Both the position numbers and the translations under genes were made by a program. DNA of 64,000 bases from VAZQ01 sp963758945 (lineage in GTDB: Bacteria; Pseudomonadota; Alphaproteobacteria; Rhizobiales; Xanthobacteraceae), in the NCBI GenBank assembly GCA_963758945.1, contig CAVWXY010000023.1, positions 1 through 64,000 of the forward strand. The letters run 5' to 3'. Below the pieces are notes generated by a model. That model was not told the origin of the DNA and ran no database searches. It saw nothing but the letters and a program-made list of their open reading frames with translations. Numbering within the stretch: the stretch's first letter is position 1; the number at the start of each line of letters is the position of its first letter. Positions 57,788-64,000 of the stretch are shown in pieces.

Positions 57788-58605
57788 TCATCGACGCGCA
57801 GGTGCACATCTGGCCACCCGACCGGCCGGACCGGCGACTCGGCCCCGGCGTCGGCGAGCGCAAGCCCTACGGCTACGAGCAGCTCGTGCGCGACATGGAT
57901 CGCGCCGGCGTCGACCGCGCGATCCTGGTGCCACCCTCCTTCGACGCCGACCGCAACGACTATGCGTTCGAGGCCGTGCGCGCCTGTCCCGGCCGCTTCG
58001 CGATCATGGGGCGCATCGCACTCGAAGGCGCGAGCAAGGACGCCCTCGCAGGTTGGCGAGACAAGCCCGGCATGCTGGGTGTGCGGCTGACCTTCCACCG
58101 CGACGCCGACCGGCCATGGCTCACCGACGGCACCGCCGACTGGTTCTGGCCGCAGGCGGAACGCCACGACATTCCGGTGATGGTGCACGCGCCGGAGCGG
58201 CTCGCTGAGATCGGCGCGGTCGCCGCACGCCATCCCGCCCTCAAGATCATCGTCGATCACATGGGGTTTGCACGCGACACCATGGACGACAAGGCCCTCC
58301 CGGCGGTCGAGCGCATAAACGCGCTCGCACGACACCCCAATGTCTTCGTCAAGGTCTCGGCCCTGCCCTGCTTCTCGAGCGAGCCTTATCCGTTCGCCAA
58401 CCTGCGCGAGCCGCTGCGCCGCGTCATCGCGGCGTTCGGGCCGCGGCGAGCATTCTGGGGCAGCGACATCACGCGCGTGCCCGCGACCTGCTCTTACCGG
58501 CAGGTCGTGACCCATTTCACCGAGGAGCTCGATTTCCTCTCCGCCGACGATCTCGAATGGATCATGGGCCGCGGCCTGGCGGGATGCCTGCGCTGGCCGG
58601 TTTGA
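57784..58605 (+). CDS. Amidohydrolase-type hydrolase (lactonase-like)
   Basis: 273 aa of the metal-dependent TIM-barrel family (amidohydrolase 2). Metal-binding start IIDAQVHIWPPDRP, VMVHAPERLAEI in the middle, KIIVDHMGF and FWGSDITRVP with the catalytic Asp near the end. Related proteins include 2-pyrone-4,6-dicarbaxylate lactonase and gluconolactonase-like hydrolases. The start overlaps the hemB stop by 4 nt (ATGA), so it is translated with hemB, which is an unusual pairing. Not to be confused with the ACMSD-like pair at 45038-47170. Confidence 0.85.
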   Translation: MIIDAQVHIWPPDRPDRRLGPGVGERKPYGYEQLVRDMDRAGVDRAILVPPSFDADRNDYAFEAVRACPGRFAIMGRIALEGASKDALAGWRDKPGMLGVRLTFHRDADRPWLTDGTADWFWPQAERHDIPVMVHAPERLAEIGAVAARHPALKIIVDHMGFARDTMDDKALPAVERINALARHPNVFVKVSALPCFSSEPYPFANLREPLRRVIAAFGPRRAFWGSDITRVPATCSYRQVVTHFTEELDFLSADDLEWIMGRGLAGCLRWPV

Positions 58606-58623
58606 TGTCTCGCGTCGCGCCTT

Positions 58624-59361
58624 TCAGCCGCGGCCGATGAACGAGCGCTGCTGGATCGGCAATATTGTGGTCTCGAACATGTTGGCTTCGGTCGGCAGCG
58701 AGGCCATGAAGGAGGCGAGGCGGCCGACGTCATCGAGCTGCAGATGATATTCGGGCCCGGTCGCCTCCTCCGGCTGCACCTTCATCCACGACGTTGCGCT
58801 TGCGCCTAGGTGGATGATGGAGGCGCCGATGTTGTATTCGCGGTAATCGAGCGCGATCGAGCGGGTGAGCCCTTCGAGCGCCAGCTTCGTTGCCGCATAA
58901 GCCGCGCCGTTGGCGCGCGGCGTGATCGACGAGATACTGCCGATATTGATGATGCGGCCCGATTTTTGCGGCTTCATGATCTTCAGCGCTTCGCGGCTGC
59001 ACAGGAAAGCGCCGGTCAAATTGGTGTCGATCACTTTTTGCCAGCTGCTCAACGGGATTTGGTCCGTGGGCATGCCGAGCGTTATGCCGGCGTTGTTGAC
59101 GAGAATGTCGAGGCGTCCATGTCGACCCATGGCGGTCGCGAAGAGCTTGACGATGTCCGCCTCGACCGTGATGTCGGTCGGAACGGCAAGCGCCGCTCCG
59201 CCATTGCGCTCGATCTCGCCCGCCACCGCATCGAGATCGGCGTGGTTGCGCGCCGCGATCACCACGCTGGCCCCTTCCATGGCGAAAGCCCGTGCGATGG
59301 CCTTGCCGATGCCTTTGCTCGCGCCGGTGACGATGGCGACACGGTTCTGCAGCTGCTTCAT
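58624..59361 (-). CDS. Short-chain dehydrogenase/reductase
   Basis: 245 aa. Cofactor motif TGASKGIG near the start, NNAG in ILVNNAGITLG, catalytic Ser in NIGSISSITP and YxxxK in AAYAATKLALEGL. The C-terminus is unusual for FabG-like SDRs but of similar length. Start 59361 is favoured over 59385. Convergent with the amidohydrolase gene (18 nt). Substrate unknown. Confidence 0.9.
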   Translation of the reverse strand: MKQLQNRVAIVTGASKGIGKAIARAFAMEGASVVIAARNHADLDAVAGEIERNGGAALAVPTDITVEADIVKLFATAMGRHGRLDILVNNAGITLGMPTDQIPLSSWQKVIDTNLTGAFLCSREALKIMKPQKSGRIINIGSISSITPRANGAAYAATKLALEGLTRSIALDYREYNIGASIIHLGASATSWMKVQPEEATGPEYHLQLDDVGRLASFMASLPTEANMFETTILPIQQRSFIGRG

Positions 59362-59524
59362 CGCCCGACGATCCTCCGCGGTCAAAAACCAAGCTCGATC
59401 AGGATGTCAGGCCGAACTCCTTCGCGCAATTGCGGCTGCTGTCCTGCAATATAGTGCCGCGACCCCGGCCGCGGGCAAGCCCGGGGATCGGAGCGCGCCC
59501 GATCACCGGGCACAGCCGTGGTGC

Positions 59525-60220
59525 TCAGGCCGGCGCCAAGGCGATCATGCTGGTGGCATCCGCCTTCGGTCGCTCCCCCAGGCGGGTCCGCCCATCCACC
59601 ATGTAGTGGACGGCCTCCGCGATATTGGTCGCATGGTCCCCCATGCGTTCAAGGTTCTTCGTGCAAAAAAGGAGGTGAATACCGGAGGGGACCGTGGCGG
59701 GCTCTTCCATCATGTCGGTGAGAAGCTCGCGGAAGAGACTTGTGCACAACCGGTCGGCATCTTCGTCCCGCGTCCAAACATCGAGAGCCTTCAAGGCGTC
59801 GTGGTGGGCGAAACTGTCGAGGACGTCCCGGCACTGGGCCTGGACAAGGGCCGCCAACTCGTTGACGCCGCGCATCCACCGCCGCCGAATCTCTGCTTCG
59901 TTGATGGCGACGATGCGTTTGCAGATGTTCTTCGCCAGATCTCCAATCCGCTCGAGCTCGTTGGCAATTCGCAAAATCCCGACAATCTCCCGCAGGTCAT
60001 TGGCGACGGGCTGGCGCCGTGCGATCGTCTCGACAGTCCTCTCCTCGATGATACGCTGCATGACGTCCATGGTCGCGTCGGCGGCGATAGCCCGGCACGC
60101 ACGGTCACCATCGCGCGTATTCAACGCCTCGATCGCCTCGCTGATTTGCCTTTCGGCAAGTCCGCCCATCTCCGCGACCGTCCGCGCAAGATCCTGCAAG
60201 TCCCCGTCGAGGATTCTCAT
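59525..60220 (-). CDS. phoU: Phosphate signalling protein PhoU
   Basis: 231 aa, all-helical, with two PhoU repeats each carrying the E(D)xxxD-type metal motif (ANELERIGDLAKNI in the first, CTKNLERMGDHATNIAEAVHYMV in the second). PhoU restrains the Pst transporter and PhoR/PhoB signalling. Family members usually have about 10-15 more N-terminal residues (a short tail starting before the first helix); here the sequence begins MRILDGDLQDLARTVAEMGG. It stands alone without pst genes, which is less common. Confidence 0.92.
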   Translation of the reverse strand: MRILDGDLQDLARTVAEMGGLAERQISEAIEALNTRDGDRACRAIAADATMDVMQRIIEERTVETIARRQPVANDLREIVGILRIANELERIGDLAKNICKRIVAINEAEIRRRWMRGVNELAALVQAQCRDVLDSFAHHDALKALDVWTRDEDADRLCTSLFRELLTDMMEEPATVPSGIHLLFCTKNLERMGDHATNIAEAVHYMVDGRTRLGERPKADATSMIALAPA

Positions 60221-60744
60221 CGCATGATCAGTCCCGCATCACGGTCGGGGACAACGGTCGAAGCGGCGTTTCCCGACCGTGCACCGCATTTTATTTCTGC
60301 TGCTTCGATGTCCCTGGAATGACAGCCGGCAGCCAAGCGATCGCTTCAACAGATAATCTTCGGGAGATGAATGTCGTGAGCGTTGCCGTGTCTCGCGGCC
60401 CGACCGCGCTTGCGCGTAAATTGGTCGCAAGCCGTTGGCGAGCGCGCTCGCGGGAGAACCGCCGAGCCTCCGATGTCGGTCTCGAATCAAGATTGCGACG
60501 ACGTGGAAAGCGGGGATAAGTTCCAGTTGTCATCGGATATCGCCACTTGGGTAGTATGACGGCGATACGCGGCGAGGGGTATTCGATCCCTGGCTGTGTC
60601 CGTTTGGTCCGACGATAGGGGGTTCCGTCCGAACTCCCCATGCGCTGGTCCGGGTCCGATCCGGCTTGGGGTCCACTAAAAGACCGGTGAGCGTCCCCTC
60701 CAATGCCATTTGACACTGCACCGCTTTGGACGAGGGCAGTCGAG
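60221..60744. other. Intergenic region without a recognised gene
   Basis: About 520 bases between phoU and the Cys-rich gene at 60745. Several short frames have low-complexity products (Arg-rich) and no family match. No clear RNA gene or terminator was found. Confidence 0.4.
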
Positions 60745-61053
60745 ATGCGAACGACCGACCGCACTGAAGACGATGCCGCCGGTGCCGATCCGGCCTCCAA
60801 AACCACGGAGTATCTTCGTGCCGTGCGGCATACGGGTTCTCAGGCGAGCAAGATCTTCATCAGCTGTCCAACCACGGGTAGTCCCGTCCCGACCGGGCTC
60901 ACCACCAACGCGGTCGTATTCCATTCGCTTCCGCCGGTGGCCGTTCCCTTGTGCTGTCCCGCGTGCGGTAAAATGCACAAATGGAAACCGCAAGACGCGT
61001 GGGTGGGCCACGGCGTTCAACCCGCCGGTCCGGCGCTGATAAGCGCTTCGTAG
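60745..61053 (+). CDS. Small Cys-containing protein, about 102 aa
   Basis: C-terminal two thirds read KIFISCPTTGSPVPTGL ... VPLCCPACGKMHKWKPQDAWV, a short CPxTG/CPxCG arrangement resembling zinc-ribbon proteins common in Bradyrhizobium-type genomes. Likely a Zn2+-binding fold using CPTTG and CCPAC pairs. ATG 60745 is chosen; a start at 60703 would add 14 residues. Function unknown. Confidence 0.65.
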   Translation: MRTTDRTEDDAAGADPASKTTEYLRAVRHTGSQASKIFISCPTTGSPVPTGLTTNAVVFHSLPPVAVPLCCPACGKMHKWKPQDAWVGHGVQPAGPALISAS

Positions 61054-61221
61054 ACGAATTCTTCGCAAGAGCACCGGGGCTGTGTCTCGGCGAGACTGCC
61101 ACGATTCCCTCTGTAGGAGGTTTCCGGGAGACGTCACCTCAACCGCAAGATCGATGATCTCCTCTTCGAGGCGGGCTTTCGGATCGACCGCCTGGAAAGG
61201 CACATATCCCAGGGCCTCGGA

Positions 61222-61455
61222 TCATGACGTTCCTCTACCGGGGCGAAGCCCGGCCGCTCTGGCGCACCCTCCGCCCTGGACCGGCGGGCAGGGCACGCTG
61301 CCGTAGGAACAGAACACGCAGCAATCCCCCGGCAACGGCTTGAGCGTCTCCCCGCAGCCCCCGCACACGTAAAAAAACCGGCACGCGTCGGTCGGCATCT
61401 GCTCGGTCGAACGATGCCCGCAGCGGGGGCAAATCAGGGTCGATTCGGTCTGCAT
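61222..61455 (-). CDS. Cys-rich GDCCVFCSYG family protein
   Basis: 77 aa. Contains ICPRCGHRSTEQMPTDACRFFYVCGGCGETLKPLPGDCCVFCSYGSVPCPP (listed in pieces: ICPRCGH, ACRFFYVCGGCG, PGDCCVFCSYGSVPCPP), a pattern of many small bacterial proteins associated with metal or arsenic/mercury resistance clusters, with multiple Cys pairs for metal binding. The last 20 residues (GGGCARAAGLRP) look degenerate compared with the family. It is convergent with the gene at 60745. Confidence 0.8.
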   Translation of the reverse strand: MQTESTLICPRCGHRSTEQMPTDACRFFYVCGGCGETLKPLPGDCCVFCSYGSVPCPPVQGGGCARAAGLRPGRGTS

Positions 61456-61787
61456 CGGAACGGCAACAGCTTATCACGAAGCCTTCCGCGATCGATGCCC
61501 AGCTCGGGCCGCGGCCGACGGCGCAGCATGGCAGCGATGCGAGCCACCGGCGTGGTCAAACGGTTCGGCGCGGCCGCATGGCAGCCCAACGTGCTGGCAT
61601 ACCGCGTCGATCACGCGATAGAGAGAAATCAATTTACAGCAACCCCTCTTTCCCCAACCTTCCCTGCAAGCGAGGGACCAGATAGACAATCCTATGCTTC
61701 CGGCTGACCATCCTCTGCGAGAGGTCGCGGCCGTCGACGCGACGGACGCATGGGGGCACCAAGTATTTCACGCGGCTTGGCGCGGCG
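61456..61787. other. Intergenic region with gene debris
   Basis: About 330 bases. Near the right end the plus frame reads GTKYFTRLGAAVDRA, continuous with the gene at 61788 but without an upstream start. Nothing else recognisable. Confidence 0.4.
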
Positions 61788-61982
61788 GTGGACCGCGCTT
61801 CCAATCCGATCAAGATCGCGCGCGACAAGTTGAAGGCCAGGGGCATCGAGGTCGTCGCGCTCAACCCGGCTGGCAGCGGCGCCATCGCCGACGAGAGAAC
61901 CGGCATAATTATCGAGCGCTGGCTGTGCTTCGCGGAGGGCGAGCACGTCGGGATGCTCCATTGTGGCGCCGGGGTCGCATGA
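61788..61982 (+). CDS. Small unknown protein or fragment upstream of 61993
   Basis: 64 aa from GTG 61788, ending 10 nt before the gene at 61993. The reading frame is protein-like (SNPIKIARDKLKARGIEVVALNPAGSGAIADERTGIIIERWLCFAEGEH), and the same frame continues upstream with TKYFTRLGAAV, without a proper start. It may be the C-terminal part of a longer gene that decayed, or a small protein. No family recognised. Confidence 0.45.
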   Translation: MDRASNPIKIARDKLKARGIEVVALNPAGSGAIADERTGIIIERWLCFAEGEHVGMLHCGAGVA

Positions 61983-61992
61983 GGGCGAGGCG

Positions 61993-62805
61993 ATGAGCGC
62001 CGTGGCGTGGCGCCCGGTCGGCGCCGTCGACCCGCGCCGGCTCGGCCAGGCGCGGCGTCAGGCGCACAACGCGGCGCAGTGGCTGGTGCGATTGGCGCAC
62101 AGTTACATGGCGCCGCAGCCGGGTGCCGGGCACACGTTCCTTGCGTGGGACCCGCAACGGCAGGCGCTCGTGACGCAGGAGTTTCTGCCGCGACTGACGG
62201 TCGAACTGCGCATCCCGGAGCTCGCGCTGCAGTTCAAGGAAGGCGGCCGCGCCGTGCCGCACGTCTTCAAGATCGATGACCACACGCCGGCCGAGGTGGA
62301 AGCCTGGGTGTTGGTGGAGCTCTTGCACCGCGGCGTCGACCGCGATCGGTTCTCCAAGTCGCTGCCGTATGAGATGTCCGATCTTATGACCGGGGACGCG
62401 GTCCGTTATGTCGCCGAGCCGCTGGCGGCCGAGCTGGCCGCCTGGTTCGCCAACGCCGCGTCGGTTCTGGCCGCCGTCGAGAGGGAGTTGCTGCCTGCAG
62501 CCGCGCGCAACATCCCGGCGCCATGGTGCCGACCCGAGGCCTTCCACCTCGCCGTGCAGTTGCCAATGCACCCGCACGATGCCTCGGGCGGCCCGACGCT
62601 GTACGCCGGCTTCTCGGCCGGAGATAGTGGCAGCGACCAGCCCTATTTCTACGTCGCGTCCCGGGACGAAACCGCCGGCGCATCACCGCGGCCCGACAGC
62701 GTCCTGACCGCCGCAAGCCTCTTGCAAGAGCGACGACCTGGGGAGCTCGCGCTTGATCGGCTTCGCGCGGCAATCGGCGCCCTGCGCGCGCCCTCGGCGC
62801 GATAG
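61993..62805 (+). CDS. Hypothetical protein, 270 aa
   Basis: Start ATG after GAGGGCGAGG. Soluble protein without signal peptide or membrane segment. The first half contains QARRQAHNAAQWLVRLAHSYMAPQPGAGHTFLAWDPQRQALVTQEFLPRL and later ELALQFKEGGRAVPHVFKIDDHTPAEVEAWVLVELLHRGVDRDRFSKSLPYEMSDL (in pieces LAWDPQRQALVTQEF, HVFKIDDHTPAEVEAW, RFSKSLPYEM), a pattern I cannot assign to a named family. Probably co-transcribed with the fragment at 61788. A homologous family seems to exist in related genomes but this was not searched. Confidence 0.6.
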   Translation: MSAVAWRPVGAVDPRRLGQARRQAHNAAQWLVRLAHSYMAPQPGAGHTFLAWDPQRQALVTQEFLPRLTVELRIPELALQFKEGGRAVPHVFKIDDHTPAEVEAWVLVELLHRGVDRDRFSKSLPYEMSDLMTGDAVRYVAEPLAAELAAWFANAASVLAAVERELLPAAARNIPAPWCRPEAFHLAVQLPMHPHDASGGPTLYAGFSAGDSGSDQPYFYVASRDETAGASPRPDSVLTAASLLQERRPGELALDRLRAAIGALRAPSAR

Positions 62806-62863
62806 CTCTCGGCGCGATAGCCCTGCCGCCGGCTCGATCAGCGCCGGGGGCCGCACTGCGCCG

Positions 62864-63877
62864 TTATTGCGCGCGCGTGGAACGGCGGCTCGCCCTACCC
62901 GCGCCGTTCGCTGCGACTTGGCCGTCTCGCGCGCTGCTCTTGACCGGGTCCGCGCTCGGGTCGCCGAGACGCCGCCGCAGCTCTCCGGTCTTGTTCAGGC
63001 TCTTGACGATGGCCACCAGTGCGTTGGCCATCGGCATGATGGTCTCGCCCCCGGCCCAGAACAGCCCGACCTCCTGGCTCACCACCGGATCGACCAGGTC
63101 CAGTGCCTTGGTCCCCGGCTGCAAGCCGGGCATCCGCGTGAAGTGCGAGGGAATGATCGTGCAAAGTTCGGTGAACTGAACCTGGAACATCAGATGCAGG
63201 ATCAACTCGGACTCGACCTTCGGGACCGGCTGGCTGCCGACCCGCGCAAACACCTGGTTGACGAACCGGCGCTCATGCATCGAGGGCCTCAGCATGGCCA
63301 ACGGCAATCCGGCCGCCTCCTTCCAACTCATGGTCGTGCGCTTGCGGAAGGGCTCCGTGTCGGGCACGAGCAGACTCAGCCTCTCGCTACAGATCGGCAG
63401 CGCGCTGCGGCGTCCGAGGTCTGCCGCGTCCATGTAGGTGATGCCGACGTCGAGCGCGAAATTGTTCAAGCCGACCTTCATGGCGTCGTTGCCGATAAAT
63501 TGCACGTCGACCAGCACGCCCGGATGTCGCTGACGGACCAGTTGCACCAACACCGGCAGCACGGGAGACATCGAGGGCATCGAACCGACGCGAAGATTGC
63601 CGCGCAGATTGTCCTGCATGGCGTCTATTTCATCGCGCATCGCCGAGCAGTCGGAAATCACCTGACGCGCCCATCGCGCCACGCGCTCGCCTTCCGGCGT
63701 CAAGCCGTGAAAGCGCTGGCCCCGACCGCGCAGAAAAATCGGCACACCGAGTTCCAGCTCGAGTTGCTTGATCCCGCTGGAAAGACTTGGCTGGCTCACA
63801 TGGCAGGACCGCGCCGCACGTCCGAAATGTCCCTCCTGGGCGACTGCCACCAAATACTGGAACTGCCGCAGGAACAT
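62864..63877 (-). CDS. LysR-family transcriptional regulator
   Basis: 337 aa. N-terminal winged helix (FLRQFQYLVAVAQEGHFGRAARSCHVSQPSLSSGIKQLELELGVPIFLRGRG, in pieces HFGRAARSCHVSQPSLSSG, LELELGVPIFLRGR), then a ligand-binding domain (about 90-300). ATG 63877 starts at the LysR helix; a longer frame to 63985 has no support. The C-terminus after 300 is Arg/Ala-rich and may be loosely structured. The divergent region to the right (63878-64000) is AT-rich and should hold its promoter and that of a gene outside the window, which is the probable target. Confidence 0.93.
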   Translation of the reverse strand: MFLRQFQYLVAVAQEGHFGRAARSCHVSQPSLSSGIKQLELELGVPIFLRGRGQRFHGLTPEGERVARWARQVISDCSAMRDEIDAMQDNLRGNLRVGSMPSMSPVLPVLVQLVRQRHPGVLVDVQFIGNDAMKVGLNNFALDVGITYMDAADLGRRSALPICSERLSLLVPDTEPFRKRTTMSWKEAAGLPLAMLRPSMHERRFVNQVFARVGSQPVPKVESELILHLMFQVQFTELCTIIPSHFTRMPGLQPGTKALDLVDPVVSQEVGLFWAGGETIMPMANALVAIVKSLNKTGELRRRLGDPSADPVKSSARDGQVAANGAGRASRRSTRAQ

Positions 63878-64000
63878 CGTTTCCAATCCCGGTAGTCCGG
63901 CTCCGTTCTTACGCCAACTGGCAGGGAGCCAATTTGGATGTAGGATAATTCCAATATTCGAAAATGCAAAAACGATAGACAGCATCGATGCCGCAACCGC
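63878..64000. promoter_or_regulatory. AT-rich promoter region of the LysR gene, window edge
   Basis: The AT-rich stretch 63935-63975 (AGGATAATTCC, AATATTCGAAAATG) is the likely control region between the LysR gene and a divergent gene beyond the edge. LysR proteins usually bind T-N11-A sites in such spacers; one exact motif was not identified. Confidence 0.45.

Overview
The window is high-GC DNA with alphaproteobacterial gene order, most like Hyphomicrobiales (Bradyrhizobium/Xanthobacteraceae-type). The evidence is: the block omlA / ubiquinol-cytochrome c chaperone - DUF177 - plsX - fabH - ihfA - merR; the block glyA - nrdR - ribD - ribE - ribH - nusB - thiL - hppA; an LdtR-type MarR regulator; a K+-insensitive membrane pyrophosphatase; and several Bug/TctC periplasmic binding proteins. 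Family placement is inferred from gene content, without a database search.

Layout. 1-3183: right end of an integrated element, with a P4-type integrase, four TGTCTGG direct repeats, a 3' tRNA-Pro(GGG) fragment, then a vapBC toxin-antitoxin pair closed by a second copy of the same 30-bp tRNA end. 3270-10369: catabolic/transport accessory genes (PhzS-like FAD monooxygenase, cupin, polysaccharide deacetylase, three Bug binding proteins). 11034-17195: ClpP-fold secreted protein and the conserved lipid/IHF/OmlA block. 17267-26359: a signalling locus with a periplasmic binding protein, single-domain receiver, hybrid histidine kinase with two receivers, receiver-PP2C phosphatase (RsbU-like), RsbW-like kinase, STAS antagonist, and a nucleobase permease carrying a degenerate RsbW-like ATPase domain. 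26516-44216: the hppA...glyA housekeeping block, opened in several places by accessory genes (repeat lipoprotein, MFS, FMN oxidase, P450, small secreted proteins, cation transporter, HpaB-type monooxygenase, glutamate-receptor-like channel). 44443-47881: Rieske ferredoxin and two amidohydrolases (the first two of these three genes are frameshifted near the 3' end), a GlcG-like protein and a Bug remnant. 48118-53130: LdtR-like regulator and a tightly coupled valine-type degradation operon. 53205-56481: DUF4870 protein, autotransporter remnant, and two peptidoglycan hydrolases sharing an unusual C-terminal membrane-like module. 56726-63877: hemB, amidohydrolase, SDR, PhoU, small Cys-rich proteins, unknown genes and a LysR regulator.

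The most unusual points are: (i) the complete partner-switching set translationally coupled to a transporter-pseudo-ATPase fusion at 22002-26359; (ii) the paired cell-wall hydrolases at 53828-56481, without signal peptides but with a shared holin-like tail; (iii) a family of intergenic palindromes (core GATTCCGAAGTTCG) present in at least seven places; and (iv) the vapBC cassette framed by tRNA-derived repeats. Starts were chosen from ribosome-binding sites and family lengths; where an ORF could be extended upstream, the reason for the shorter start is given.
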